A DNA stretch of 64,000 nt from CAZSRX01 sp964609675 [NCBI: uncultured Bacteroidota bacterium] (GCA_964609675.1 CAZSRX010000012.1:1-64000); one strand, 5' to 3'. Shown: positions 36,283-45,877, counted from the first letter of the stretch. Numbers and translations are program-made. Notes: generated from the sequence alone by a model not told the origin.

Positions 36283-37308
36283 ATGAGAATTTTCAAAATC
36301 GTCATCGTAACCGTTTTCACGGCCGTATTCGTGATTTCTGGCGTTCAAGGCCAAACACAAAAGAAAAAGACCATCGCTGTTCTTAACTTCGTCAATTCTG
36401 GAGGAGTGGACAAAGATGAAATTTCCATTCTGACCGACCGGTTCAATAATTTTCTGGTGAATACGAATGTTTACAAGGTTCTTGAGCGGGAGAAGATGGA
36501 CGCGATACTGAAAGAACAGGATTTTACAATGACCGATAACTGCAATTCCGCGGAGTGTGCCGTCCAGATCGGGCAGCTGCTGGGCATGGAACTGATGGTG
36601 GCCGGCGACGTAGGCTTGCTGGGGAACACCTATTCCATTGATTTGAGACTGATTGACGTAACGACCGGAAAAATCATTCAGACGGAAACGCAGGACTATG
36701 AAGGTAAGATTGATGGTCTTCTCGGCGCGATGACCACGATCGCGAATACGTTTGCGGGCGTCAAATCATCGGTATCGGATAATCAGAAAAGTACAGCTGT
36801 GACTCAGTCTTCATCCGATACATTCACCGATCCACGCGACGGAAAGACTTACAGAACTGTAAAAATCGGCGATCAGGTCTGGATGGCGGAGAACCTGAAT
36901 TACGATGCTGGCAGCGGATCAGGGTGTTATAACGATGATACATCTAATTGCAACATATACGGACGTTTATATACATGGGAAGCGGCAAAACTGGCGATAC
37001 CAAAGGGCTGGCACCTGCCGAGTAAGGAAGAATATGAAATGTTGCTGGAAAGCCTTGGTGGCGAAGGAAAGAGCGCTTATAAACAAATTATCAACGGTGG
37101 TTCATCGGGATTTAACGCATTGTTAGGAGGTGACCGTAGCTTCGATGGTTATTTCAAACGCATAGGAGAGCGCGTTGGCGTATGGTCTTCCACGGGGCGC
37201 GATAATAGTTACGTGTGGTACCTGGACGTGAGCAGCTATAGCCAGGAAGCCGTCATGAACGACTATCCCAAGAATACCGCATTTTCGGTTCGTTTAATAA
37301 GGGATTAG
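36283..37308 (+). CDS. CsgG-like / FISUMP-domain fusion protein
   Basis: 341 residues from the ATG at 36283, with AGGA about 10 bp upstream; the open frame further upstream is repeat sequence. Signal peptide about 1-24. Residues 28-160 are a CsgG-like module (TIAVLNFVNSGG, VLEREKMDAILKEQDF, IGQLLGMELMVAGDVG, IDLRLIDVTTGKI) related to the gene at 202. A Ser-rich linker follows. Residues 181-341 are a complete FISUMP domain: FTDPRDGKTYRTVKIGDQVW, MAENLNY, GRLYTWEAA, GWHLPSKEE, SVRLIRD. Exported; role unknown. FISUMP domains are common in Fibrobacter and Bacteroidota surface proteins. Confidence 0.88.
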   Translation: MRIFKIVIVTVFTAVFVISGVQGQTQKKKTIAVLNFVNSGGVDKDEISILTDRFNNFLVNTNVYKVLEREKMDAILKEQDFTMTDNCNSAECAVQIGQLLGMELMVAGDVGLLGNTYSIDLRLIDVTTGKIIQTETQDYEGKIDGLLGAMTTIANTFAGVKSSVSDNQKSTAVTQSSSDTFTDPRDGKTYRTVKIGDQVWMAENLNYDAGSGSGCYNDDTSNCNIYGRLYTWEAAKLAIPKGWHLPSKEEYEMLLESLGGEGKSAYKQIINGGSSGFNALLGGDRSFDGYFKRIGERVGVWSSTGRDNSYVWYLDVSSYSQEAVMNDYPKNTAFSVRLIRD

Positions 37309-37566
37309 AGTTGTTTGTTTAAAATTATTATAATCATTTCAGAATTGTGAAACGATACATTTACCTCTTGCGCTTTACACCGTTTGCCATAAATTTCATA
37401 AATCCAAATCTGACATAAACAATGGAAGACATTTAAAAAGCAATAAAGAATATTCATAAAGCGATTAAATTATCGTTTGAGCATAAGCGTATAGCATTTT
37501 CAGCGAAATGGGAGCATACCATATTATTTGCTTGTTTTATTCATGTTTAAAATTTATAATGTTATT

Positions 37567-37791
37567 ATGAATTATAAAGATATCATCACAATCGAACCGG
37601 ACAAATGTGGCGGAAAACCGTGTATTCGGGGGATGCGGATTACCGTTTACGATGTTTTGAGTTATCTGGCCGCAGGCATGAGCCAGGATGAAATTTTAAA
37701 CGATTTTCCATATCTGACCGCCGATGATATCCGGGCGTGTTTAAGTTACGCGGCTGACCGTGAGCGAAAGAACTTGCTGATTCTTTCATGA
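37567..37791 (+). CDS. DUF433-family antitoxin
   Basis: 74 residues from the ATG at 37567; a longer in-frame start at 37528 would add a non-conserved stretch. ITIEPDKCGGKPCIRGMRITVYDVLSYLAAGMS is the DUF433 (VapB-like, winged helix) pattern, and YLTADDIRACLSYAADRER closes the domain. DUF433 proteins are usually encoded directly before a PIN-like DUF5615 toxin, and this one overlaps such a gene by 4 bp. Probable DNA-binding antitoxin that autoregulates the pair. Confidence 0.88.
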   Translation: MNYKDIITIEPDKCGGKPCIRGMRITVYDVLSYLAAGMSQDEILNDFPYLTADDIRACLSYAADRERKNLLILS

Positions 37792-38120
37792 AACTGCTTT
37801 TTGATCAAAATTTGTCGCCCACGCTCATAGTACAGCTTATTGATATTTATCCCGGTTCAACTCATGTTTCGTTGGTATCTCCGGATAAAAGTCCGGATTC
37901 TGAACTTTGCTCATACGCGGCCGTTAATGATTACCTCATAGTTACAAAAGACTCCGATTTCAGCGACTTGTCAACGCTTTACGGATATCCGCCAAAATTT
38001 GTATGGATTTCTATAGGTAATTGCACAACGGAAAAGGTTGCAACACTTTTAAGAGAGCATTATGAAGAAATTAAAAATTTTCAGGATAATAATGAATTCG
38101 GCGTTTTATCGCTAATTTGA
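37788..38120 (+). CDS. DUF5615 PIN-like toxin
   Basis: 110 residues, start overlapping the DUF433 stop (ATGA). MKLLFDQNLSP at the N-terminus, VTKDSDFSDL near 58 and PPKFVWISIGNC near 73 are the DUF5615 markers, with the acidic residues of a PIN-like nuclease (D6 and the Asp pair in KDSDF) in place. Such proteins are thought to be ribonuclease toxins. The surrounding DNA is A+T-rich, consistent with mobile or accessory origin. Confidence 0.87.
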   Translation: MKLLFDQNLSPTLIVQLIDIYPGSTHVSLVSPDKSPDSELCSYAAVNDYLIVTKDSDFSDLSTLYGYPPKFVWISIGNCTTEKVATLLREHYEEIKNFQDNNEFGVLSLI

Positions 38121-38151
38121 TTATTGATATATGTAACGTTTATATTAATAT

Positions 38152-38379
38152 ATGAAAGATTATCATATTAACGTTTTTTACAGCGACGAGGATGAATGTT
38201 ACGTCGCGGATATTCCGGATTTAAAATATTGTTCTGCGTTTGGCGATACACCGGAGGAAGCAGTTTATGAAGTAAACATTGCCAAGCATTTATGGATAGA
38301 AGCCCCGGAAAAAGAAGGCAAGCCGGTTCCTATCCCGCGTTATCGTCCTGTTCTGTATCAAACAGCCGGCATTGAATAA
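38152..38379 (+). CDS. HicB-like antitoxin-fold protein without HicA
   Basis: 75 residues. [35 protein letters not shown] is the HicB partial RNase-H-like fold; the C-terminus ([17 protein letters not shown]) lacks a DNA-binding domain. HicB normally neutralises the small RNA-binding toxin HicA, but no HicA-sized frame with its His motif is present on either side. It may act alone, with a distant HicA, or as a third part of the DUF433/DUF5615 locus 31 bp upstream. Confidence 0.78.
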   Translation: MKDYHINVFYSDEDECYVADIPDLKYCSAFGDTPEEAVYEVNIAKHLWIEAPEKEGKPVPIPRYRPVLYQTAGIE

Positions 38380-38428
38380 TTGTGTTTATGAAAAAATAAA
38401 ACTTACCAACCAATCTTCGAGGTACATC

Positions 38429-39817
38429 ATGGACTACCGCATCGAAACCGACAGTATGGGCGAAGTCAAGGTTCCCAGTGATAAATATTACGGCGCGCAA
38501 ACACAGCGTTCGTTAACCAATTTTAAAATCGGCGGTGACCGTTTTCCGCGCGAACTGATCCGCGCGCTCGGCATACTCAAGAAAGCCGCGGCGCTGACCA
38601 ATAAAGAACTCGGTACCATGCCCGCCGAAAAAGCCGACCTGATCATCAAGGCGTCCGATGAAGTCATCGAAGGCAAGCTGGACGAGCATTTCCCGCTCGT
38701 AGTGTGGCAGACGGGCAGTGGCACACAGACGAACATGAACGCGAACGAGGTCATTTCCAACCGCGCGATCGAAATGGCCGGCGGCGTGATGGGCAGCAAA
38801 AAACCCATTCACCCGAATGACGATGTGAACAAAGCCCAGTCCTCCAACGACACCTTCCCGACCGCGATGCACATCTCCGCCGCGGAAGAAGTCAATCGCC
38901 GCCTGATCCCGATGGTGAAAAAACTGCGCGAGACGCTGAACAAGAAAGCCGTCGCGTTCAAAGATATCATCAAGATTGGCCGTACGCACCTCATGGACGC
39001 CGTGCCGCTCACGCTGGGGCAGGAATTCTCCGGTTACGTGCAGATGCTCGACAACGACCTGAAACGCATCGAGATGGCATTGGACGGCTTGTACGAACTT
39101 GCATTAGGCGGGACGGCCGTCGGTACGGGATTGAACACGCATCCGAAATTCGCCGAAGTGTCTGCGAAGCACATCGCCAATATCACAAAACTGCCGTTCC
39201 GTACGGCGCCGAATAAATTCGAGTCGCTGGCCGGGCATGACGCGATTGTGTTTATGAGCGGCGCGCTAAAGACGCTCGCGGCCTCGCTGATGAAAATCGC
39301 GAACGACGTACGCTGGCTGGCGTCCGGCCCGCGTTGCGGTCTCGGCGAAATCCTCATCCCCGAGAACGAGCCGGGCAGTTCCATCATGCCGGGCAAGGTC
39401 AATCCCACCCAACCGGAAGCGATGACGATGGTCTGCGCGCAGGTCTTCGGCAACGACGTCGCGGTCAATATCGGCGGCGCGTCAGGGAACTTTGAACTGA
39501 ACGTCTTCAAACCCGTCATGATCTTCAACCTGCTCAACTCCATTCGCTTACTTGCCGACGCATGCGAATCTTTTGAAGAGCATTGCGCCGTCGGCATCGA
39601 ACCGATCAGGGAAAATATCAAGAAACATCTTGATAATTCGCTCATGCTCGTCACCGCGCTGAATCCGCATATCGGTTATGATAACGCCGCGAAAGTCGCC
39701 AAGAAAGCGCATACGGAAAACCTGACGCTGAAGGAAGCCGCCGTCCGGCTCGGACTGCTGACCCCGGAGAAGTTTGACGAGATCGTCCGTCCGGAAAAAA
39801 TGATCGGGCCGAAATAA
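38429..39817 (+). CDS. fumC: Class II fumarate hydratase FumC
   Basis: 462 residues from the ATG at 38429, with GAGG 6 bp upstream; the open frame before it overlaps the HicB-like gene and is not conserved. The fumarase/aspartase signature [16 protein letters not shown] is intact, as are [35 protein letters not shown] and [21 protein letters not shown]. It converts fumarate to malate in the TCA cycle and needs no iron-sulfur cluster. Base composition is G+C-rich compared with the genes just upstream. Confidence 0.96.
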   Translation: MDYRIETDSMGEVKVPSDKYYGAQTQRSLTNFKIGGDRFPRELIRALGILKKAAALTNKELGTMPAEKADLIIKASDEVIEGKLDEHFPLVVWQTGSGTQTNMNANEVISNRAIEMAGGVMGSKKPIHPNDDVNKAQSSNDTFPTAMHISAAEEVNRRLIPMVKKLRETLNKKAVAFKDIIKIGRTHLMDAVPLTLGQEFSGYVQMLDNDLKRIEMALDGLYELALGGTAVGTGLNTHPKFAEVSAKHIANITKLPFRTAPNKFESLAGHDAIVFMSGALKTLAASLMKIANDVRWLASGPRCGLGEILIPENEPGSSIMPGKVNPTQPEAMTMVCAQVFGNDVAVNIGGASGNFELNVFKPVMIFNLLNSIRLLADACESFEEHCAVGIEPIRENIKKHLDNSLMLVTALNPHIGYDNAAKVAKKAHTENLTLKEAAVRLGLLTPEKFDEIVRPEKMIGPK

Positions 39818-39909
39818 CATACAACTTTCCAGGATTCGACAAGCCGGGACCAGCGGGGCACGGCAAACACCGGTCGTCGAATGCCCAGCCATCGAAGGAG
39901 TGGTCTATG

Positions 39910-39938
39910 CCGGTTGTCTCCAAGAATCTGACAACCGG
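39910..39938 (+). terminator. Possible hairpin terminator downstream of fumC
   Basis: A perfect 9-bp stem CCGGTTGTC / GACAACCGG (39910-39918 with 39930-39938) with an 11-nt loop, followed only by TTTCTGG. It lies about 90 bp after the fumC stop. A second imperfect inverted repeat, ATTCGAC / GTCGAAT (39834-39840 with 39876-39882), lies before it. The weak T-run lowers confidence. Confidence 0.4.
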
Positions 39939-40080
39939 TTTCTGGCCTTATGACCGGTAGCGGGCTTCAGGAAAAAAGAATTGAAGCAATATATCGCTGC
40001 TGGTGGATTAGTTAATGCATATACCTATCGGGCCGGCGCCGACATATGATGGATATTATCAGGCGCTGTGGCGAGGTTGT

Positions 40081-42939
40081 TTAAGGGAAGAACTCAGCGA
40101 GGGCCTGGTTCAGCGCGTTAAACTCTGAAATTTTCCTGACCGGCGCGGGAAGAGAGCCGATAAAATATTTTCCATATATCTTGGAACTGAGACGGTTATC
40201 CGTAATGATCACCGCGCCGCGGTCGTTCTTGTGGCGTATCAGCCGGCCGAAGCCCTGGCGGAATTTGATTACTGCTTCGGGTACGGAATAATCGAGGAAC
40301 GGGTTGCCGCCCGCGGCCTGGATACGCTCCATTTTAGCCGCTACCAGCGGATCGGAAGGTACTTCGAACGGCAGTTTGGTGATTACCAGCAATTCCAGCG
40401 CTTCGCCGGGGACATCGACGCCTTCCCAGAAGCTGTCCGTGCCGAGCAGGACGGAGGTATGTTCTTCGCGAAACCGGCGCGTCAGGTGGGTGCGCGAGGC
40501 TTCTGCGCCCTGGCACAGCAGGGTGAGGCCGGCGCGGCGGAGCGGATCCCTGAGCGCGTTGTAACAGGCCTGCATCAGCGCGTAGGACGTGAACAAAACG
40601 AGCGCGCCCCGCCGGTGCGTCGTCAGTATGGACGACAGCAAATCGGCGACCGTTTCGGTGAACGACGGATGCGCCGGATCAGGCGTAAAGTCGGTTACAA
40701 AGACGCGCGCCTGTTCCGTGTAATTAAAGGGCGAATCCACCGCTACCGCGTGTACCGGCTGATGCGTGAAGGTATTGAGTCCCAGCCGGCTCTTCAGGTA
40801 ATCAAATTGCCCCGCTACGGAAAGAGTCGCTGATGAGAGGATACAGGTATTCAGGCGTTCAAACAGTATTTTTGGCAGCATCTCGGCAATGTGCAGGGGC
40901 GCGCAGTAAAAACGTAAATCGAAAGAGCGCTCGTTTGCGGGCAATTCATACCAGAAAACGAAATTGGCGTCCGCAGCTTTTGTGAGAAACATAAACGTCT
41001 GGGTCAGACCTTCTATCATATCGATGCGGGCGTGTAGCTGCTGACGGAAGTCTTCGGTTTCGTCCAAATCGCTTTCCGACCAGGATGCGGTAATCAGCAG
41101 CAGGTTGTTAAGTCCGCTTTTTAGTGCATGGCAGGCCTCAAGAAACAGGCGGTTATCTTCATCTGTGTTTTTAAATATCGAATCGGCGCTCTGATAGCGA
41201 ATTTTGGCGCGTCCGTTGCCGGAAGTGTTGCGGTTTCGGTTTTCGGCGGAAGATTGGGATTTTCTGGATTCCAGTGCCAGCGACTGAAAGAGCGTCTGGG
41301 TGGCCTGCCAAAGCTGAACGCAGGCTTCGGTGGTTTTGTCTAATTCAGCGACGGCGGCGCTTTGATCAAAGTCGGACAACCGGGACTCCCGGATTTTCTG
41401 ACGCATACGGATTAAAAGTCCCGTTTCAATTTTGTCGCGTTCATACAGCCGGCCGATAAGGTTTTTTACAACCCAGGGCGAAAACTCCATTCCCAGATAA
41501 TTCTGCGCGACTTTTTCGATATGATGCGCTTCATCGAGTATCAGGTTGTGGTAGGAACCGACAATCGAATTTTCGGTGATAATATCCGAAAAGAGCAGGG
41601 CGTGGTTAATTACCGTGATATGGGCTTTACGCGCTTCTTCGCGTACCCTCCGAACGAAGCAGTCGTTGAACTGCGCGCATTTCTGGGCCGGACAATCGCC
41701 GCTTTCGGAAGCCAGTTGGTTCCAGAGTCCCGACGGCCGGTCGGCACTGAGCGCCGCACATTCATTGAGATCGCCCGTCTGGGTGCTGTCCAGCCAGAAC
41801 AGAACCGGCAGGGCGGCCTCCCTTTCCGCGGGCGTCAGATAGAATGAGGGTTCGGAGATAATCTGTTTCCATTTGCGAAGACATAGGTAATTGGAACGGC
41901 CTTTGAGCAAAACGGCGGTGAATCGGCCTCCGAAAAGCTCTTCAAGCAGAGGCAGGTCTTTGTAGAAAAGCTGGTCCTGAAGATTTTTGGTGTGGGTGCT
42001 GATGACAACGGTCTCTCCCTGGGAATAATTCTTCTGCGACCAGAGTATCGCCGGGACAAGGTAGGCCAGCGATTTGCCCGTACCCGTGCCGGCCTCCGCC
42101 AGAAGAACCGACGCCGTGTTAAACGCTTCGGCGATATGAAGGGAAAGCGTGAGTTGTTCCGGCCGTTCTTCATACTGATCCAGATACTGCCGTAATAAAC
42201 CACCGCTTTCGAATATTTCACGAATTTCTTCAGGACGGATGCGCTCTATGGATTCCTGGTATTTACCGGAGACCATTGTGCCGATTTTATTAGATGGTGG
42301 AGCCGGTAAGGTTTTGGGTTTACCTGTGTCCGGCGCGGGATGATCTTTCAGATACTGCTGGATTTTCCGGAACAACTCCCGTTCCGGTGAAGGATTATGC
42401 TGAAGGAATTTATTCACTATTGCCAGTCGTGGCCATTCCATGCCGGCGACATGCTCGAGCAGATTCAGGAACAATCTTCCCAGAGCCTGAGCCGGGTCGG
42501 AAGCGTTGGCCTGAAAAAAACTGACGGTATCCGAAAAAGAACTGCTGGCCAATGCGGGGAAAAATGTTTTAATCCACGGCGCTACTTCCAGCCAATTGGG
42601 GCCGGTGCCGGTTAGCGCCGAATCGGTTTTTTCGTATTGGCTGCATATCGCGTTCATAGCTTCGGCGGCTTCCGCACGGTACCATACCACCACCGGCGTT
42701 TCCGTTCCGATTTCGGAAAAAAATTGAATGAGACGCGTATACCGTACAGATTTTTTTTTCGCTGGTTGTCGTTCCTTTTTAGAAGGATAAATGATGCTGA
42801 AAGTGCCCCCGTTGTATTCATAAATCCGTAGATCCGACGATTCGGACGATGGCCTTTGCAAGCCCCCTTCCGGCACGTAAAGAATCTTGAAATGTTCCAG
42901 CGATAAATATTTAAGTAGTCTATCCATACATTTATCCAT
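40081..42939 (-). CDS. DinG/XPD-type Fe-S DNA helicase with an unusual N-terminal region
   Basis: 952 residues. Residues about 275-950 are a superfamily 2 helicase: Walker A AEAGTGTGKSLAYLVPA, DEAH box LILDEAHHIE, motif V/VI GTDSFWEGVDVPGEALE and RQGFGRLIRHKNDRG. Four cysteines expected to hold a 4Fe-4S cluster are present: NYLCLRK, then GDCPAQKCAQFNDC. Relatives unwind 5'-3' DNA, including forked and R-loop substrates. Residues 1-230 lack the DEDD exonuclease motifs found in some DinG fusions and are not recognised. The ATG at 42939 has no strong Shine-Dalgarno sequence; an ATG at 42927 is an alternative. Confidence 0.88.
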   Translation of the reverse strand: MDKCMDRLLKYLSLEHFKILYVPEGGLQRPSSESSDLRIYEYNGGTFSIIYPSKKERQPAKKKSVRYTRLIQFFSEIGTETPVVVWYRAEAAEAMNAICSQYEKTDSALTGTGPNWLEVAPWIKTFFPALASSSFSDTVSFFQANASDPAQALGRLFLNLLEHVAGMEWPRLAIVNKFLQHNPSPERELFRKIQQYLKDHPAPDTGKPKTLPAPPSNKIGTMVSGKYQESIERIRPEEIREIFESGGLLRQYLDQYEERPEQLTLSLHIAEAFNTASVLLAEAGTGTGKSLAYLVPAILWSQKNYSQGETVVISTHTKNLQDQLFYKDLPLLEELFGGRFTAVLLKGRSNYLCLRKWKQIISEPSFYLTPAEREAALPVLFWLDSTQTGDLNECAALSADRPSGLWNQLASESGDCPAQKCAQFNDCFVRRVREEARKAHITVINHALLFSDIITENSIVGSYHNLILDEAHHIEKVAQNYLGMEFSPWVVKNLIGRLYERDKIETGLLIRMRQKIRESRLSDFDQSAAVAELDKTTEACVQLWQATQTLFQSLALESRKSQSSAENRNRNTSGNGRAKIRYQSADSIFKNTDEDNRLFLEACHALKSGLNNLLLITASWSESDLDETEDFRQQLHARIDMIEGLTQTFMFLTKAADANFVFWYELPANERSFDLRFYCAPLHIAEMLPKILFERLNTCILSSATLSVAGQFDYLKSRLGLNTFTHQPVHAVAVDSPFNYTEQARVFVTDFTPDPAHPSFTETVADLLSSILTTHRRGALVLFTSYALMQACYNALRDPLRRAGLTLLCQGAEASRTHLTRRFREEHTSVLLGTDSFWEGVDVPGEALELLVITKLPFEVPSDPLVAAKMERIQAAGGNPFLDYSVPEAVIKFRQGFGRLIRHKNDRGAVIITDNRLSSKIYGKYFIGSLPAPVRKISEFNALNQALAEFFP

Positions 42940-43284
42940 GACTCTGGAACAATATACAAGGAAAATTCAAAAATGGTAATAAAATATTCCATGGACACTG
43001 AAGCAATATTATTCATTGCGCTTTCGATGGTGCAATGAAGAATTCATAAAAAATGTATCGTGTCTGAAATGACGGCCATCGTCATGATCCTGACCGATAG
43101 GGATGAAGACCGGTTTTTTATTCACCGCTTATCGCAGGTAGTATTAATTGTAAATAAGAAATACCTGCTTATAGAAGCGGGATCTGAAAAAAGATTTTAC
43201 CCGAATTAAAAAATAAAAATTTATTGAAAAAACCCGTCAAAAATATTATAATGAAATCAGACCTTTAACAAAGGAAATACGCTT
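42940..43284. other. Gene-free region with an imperfect two-part hairpin
   Basis: 345 bp between divergent genes, expected to hold the promoters of the helicase gene and of the gene at 43285. A 56-nt imperfect hairpin lies at 43125-43180: outer stem CCGCTT / AAGCGG and inner stem GCAGGTA / TACCTGC, separated by internal loops. It ends about 105 bp before the ATG at 43285 and could be part of its 5' leader. No known RNA family was recognised. Confidence 0.4.
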
Positions 43285-43539
43285 ATGGATATCAAGACCA
43301 AAGAAAAGTCCATTGTTATGGCCAAGGAAATTCAGGAAGCAACCGAAACGCTGGATGTGGCATTAAATCATCAGTCAGGCGATCATGAGGTCGTGGAGGC
43401 GAAAAATATCGTGGCGAATGTGCTGAGAAGTTATAAGGATTTTATCAATTCCGTTTCCGAAGCGGAGCGAAAGGAAGTGCAGGAGTTGTTCGCAAAAAAA
43501 ATCGAGGCCATGGCCCTCAAGGCAAAACAATTAGGTTAA
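43285..43539 (+). CDS. Small helical protein, unknown function
   Basis: 84 residues, with AAAGGA 8 bp before the ATG, which supports a real gene. The sequence is strongly charged and almost wholly alpha-helical (KEIQEATETLDVALNH, VVEAKNIVANVLRSYKDF, VSEAERKEVQELFAKKIEAMALKAKQ) and lacks a signal peptide and cysteines. It could be a small coiled-coil or adaptor protein. It is convergent with the gene at 43580. Not recognised. Confidence 0.6.
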   Translation: MDIKTKEKSIVMAKEIQEATETLDVALNHQSGDHEVVEAKNIVANVLRSYKDFINSVSEAERKEVQELFAKKIEAMALKAKQLG

Positions 43540-43579
43540 CGTTTTTTACCACGGCCTCATTAGAAATATACGGAACGGC

Positions 43580-44023
43580 TTATCCGCCGAATTCGGCTTT
43601 CAGTTCATCATCATATTTATCGGCATACCATCCGACGCGGTCAAAGCTGGCCCGGCATTCGTGGGGATCCATGCCTTCGCACTCGCGCAGGATGCGCAGC
43701 CATACCCAATCCTGATTGATGGAAAAGCTGGCGGCATACATCTGGTGGTTGAGAATCAGAAGTTTCTCGTATAATTCCTTGAGTTTGGGCGTGGTGATTT
43801 TCATGACCGGCGAGGCGATGCAGAAATACGCGTAGCCGTCCTCCGTGGCGTACACATCCACATACACATTCGCGGAACCCTTCATCAGGTTCCATTGTCC
43901 CGGAATCACGTTGCCATTGTTATCGCGGGCGCGGCACTGTTCCAGCGGAGCGCCCAGTTCCGCGATGACTTGTTCCACAACCTGATAATAAGGCTGCAGG
44001 TTAATTCTTCCCGGATCTGCCAT
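43580..44023 (-). CDS. YbjN-like / secretion-chaperone-fold protein
   Basis: 147 residues, with AAGGAGA at 7 bp upstream of the ATG. The pattern of an N-terminal helix (YYQVVEQVIAELG), strands (ANVYVDVYATEDGYAYFCIASPVMKI), then helices (KLKELYEKLLILNHQ, ASFSINQDWVWLRILRE) matches the YbjN / type III secretion chaperone-like fold. Such proteins act as soluble chaperones or bind regulatory partners; the function here is unknown. It is the minus-strand neighbour of the reductase gene at 44072, with a 48-bp gap, and may share its transcript. Confidence 0.65.
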   Translation of the reverse strand: MADPGRINLQPYYQVVEQVIAELGAPLEQCRARDNNGNVIPGQWNLMKGSANVYVDVYATEDGYAYFCIASPVMKITTPKLKELYEKLLILNHQMYAASFSINQDWVWLRILRECEGMDPHECRASFDRVGWYADKYDDELKAEFGG

Positions 44024-44071
44024 AAACGTCTCCTTAAAAAAAGTGATGGGTTATTGAAGCGCTGATTATCG

Positions 44072-44968
44072 TTATACATCCGGCGAGAATATCGTCCGGA
44101 AGTTATCTTCGCAGGAACGGATGGCGGTTTTCAGCACCGTGCGCGCCAAGGCGGAATTCAGTGAAACATCGGCGGGACGTCTGGCGGCCAATTTGGAAGC
44201 GAACATGGAAATTTTTATAAACGAATCTTTCGGTTTTCCGAAATGATCAGCAAGCCGGCAGGCAAATTCATAACGGCTCAGGCGCTCCGGCCCGCCGATA
44301 TGGAGCAATCCGGTAAACTCGGAGGTGAGCAGTTCCATGATACAGGCGGCGGCATCGGGTATGCTTAGCATGGTACGGTACTGGTCATCGAAGACTTCGG
44401 CCGGCTCGCCGTTCTGCACGGCGTGAACCAGTTCGTCAAAGTAATTCTTTTTGTGATTCAGATTGTAACCGTACATGAGACTGAGCCGGGCGATGGCATA
44501 ATTGTCCCAACCGTTGACGTTACGGATTTCGTTTTCCGCTTCCAGTTTGGTGTCGCCGTAAAAATTGACCGGATTAGGCGGGTCGGATTCGGTGTACATG
44601 CCGCGCGTGCCTTCAAAGACTAAATCGGTCGAAGTGAATATCAGGCGGGCCCCGACGGCGCTGCAATACTGAATAATCTCTTTAACCGTTTCTACATTAA
44701 CCTGCCAGGCGTCGAGCTTGCGTTTTTCGCAGAGGTCCGGGGAGGTCATCGCCAGCGTATGAATGATGGCGTCCGGCTTGATTTTTTCTAGGGCCGTGCG
44801 TATCAGATTGCGGGCGTCAAGGAAGTGCCAGAAAACTTTATGGTAACTGGGGTTAACGGAATTATAGGTCGCATGAACCGCATCCCACTGATTCGACTTT
44901 ACAGCCATGCGCACCAAATGACTGCCCAGAGTTCCGGTTCCTCCTGTAATCAATAATTTTTTTCCCAT
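44072..44968 (-). CDS. NAD(P)-dependent sugar epimerase/reductase (RmlD-like)
   Basis: 298 residues, extended short-chain dehydrogenase fold. The nucleotide loop is LLITGGTGTLGSHLV at the N-terminus. A family pattern of dTDP-4-dehydrorhamnose reductases follows: AIIHTLAMTSPDLCE, ARLIFTSTDLVFEG (containing the Ser/Thr of the catalytic set) and the Tyr-x3-Lys as NFYGDTKLEAE. LHIGGPERLSRYEFA near the C-terminus is also typical. It reduces or epimerises a nucleotide sugar, or an isosteric substrate. No rml partner genes are nearby, so the substrate is uncertain. Confidence 0.82.
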   Translation of the reverse strand: MGKKLLITGGTGTLGSHLVRMAVKSNQWDAVHATYNSVNPSYHKVFWHFLDARNLIRTALEKIKPDAIIHTLAMTSPDLCEKRKLDAWQVNVETVKEIIQYCSAVGARLIFTSTDLVFEGTRGMYTESDPPNPVNFYGDTKLEAENEIRNVNGWDNYAIARLSLMYGYNLNHKKNYFDELVHAVQNGEPAEVFDDQYRTMLSIPDAAACIMELLTSEFTGLLHIGGPERLSRYEFACRLADHFGKPKDSFIKISMFASKLAARRPADVSLNSALARTVLKTAIRSCEDNFRTIFSPDV

Positions 44969-45073
44969 GAATGAATCTATTCCTTTGTTGCTAACAGAAA
45001 ATCACTTAACATACAATAGACAAGTTAAGAATTATTTTTTAATAATTCTATATAAATTTTTTAAGCGCTTCAT

Positions 45074-45877
45074 TTATTTCTTACGGCGACACTTTTTCAA
45101 AAAGGACGGGAACGCCTCTCTCAGCCAACGTTCGGATTCTGCATAACCCGGGAATACGCGCTCGGTCCTCCTGAAAAACCGAGTATGATATATCTTCCGG
45201 CCGTGGCTTTGCTCCGGCGGTATGATATGGTGCAGTAATTCATGAAAAATTACCGATTTAATGACATAACCGGGAACGTCCGGATGATCCAGCACCGGAT
45301 TGATGAGTATTTTCCGTCCGGAAACGCAATACGAACCTAACCGGTTACGGCCGGCTCGTTTAGCCCATAACACAATCACCGGTTTGGATAATTTGGGAAA
45401 ATACGTTTTGAGTATTTTCTCGGAATATTCCTGCAGATCGTGAAATTCTGATTTTCGGAAATTGCCCGGTTTATTCTCTGATATCCCTAAGCGGTTTTGC
45501 GCCGAGTTTTTACTTTCATAATATCTCCAGACATTTCGGTGTTTTTCACTACAGGGGCAATTGAAGATTCTTGACCAAAGTATGTGCGATAGCGCCCGAT
45601 GAAATGTTTCGGGTTGCATTAAACAACGCGCACTCAGCTTCAGCGTGGCCCTTTTTTCTTCCACTTTTAACGTCGCATTCAGGGTGTGCGACCGGAAATA
45701 AACCGTCTCAAATTCCGTACAGGTGATTTTCTTCCTTGAGATTTTTTTATAATCCAGGTAAACCTCTGAAAATATTTTTCGAACCTGCTCGGGTCCGGTT
45801 TCTATAGAATCCGTTTTATGGATTTCGCCGCTGAATTCAAATGAATATTGCATGGACATAATGATAGGCGAAACCAT
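45074..45877 (-). CDS. SprT-like zinc metallopeptidase
   Basis: About 267 residues from the ATG at 45877; ATG codons at 45859 and 45853 and a TTG at 45889 are alternatives, none with a clear Shine-Dalgarno sequence. The zinc motif is VIFHELLHHIIPPEQSHGRKIYH (HExxH with a downstream His), within a SprT-like domain of about 110 C-terminal residues. The N-terminal half is basic and contains no recognised domain. SprT/Spartan relatives cleave DNA-bound proteins; that role is not shown here. It is an isolated gene. Confidence 0.7.
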   Translation of the reverse strand: MVSPIIMSMQYSFEFSGEIHKTDSIETGPEQVRKIFSEVYLDYKKISRKKITCTEFETVYFRSHTLNATLKVEEKRATLKLSARCLMQPETFHRALSHILWSRIFNCPCSEKHRNVWRYYESKNSAQNRLGISENKPGNFRKSEFHDLQEYSEKILKTYFPKLSKPVIVLWAKRAGRNRLGSYCVSGRKILINPVLDHPDVPGYVIKSVIFHELLHHIIPPEQSHGRKIYHTRFFRRTERVFPGYAESERWLREAFPSFLKKCRRKK

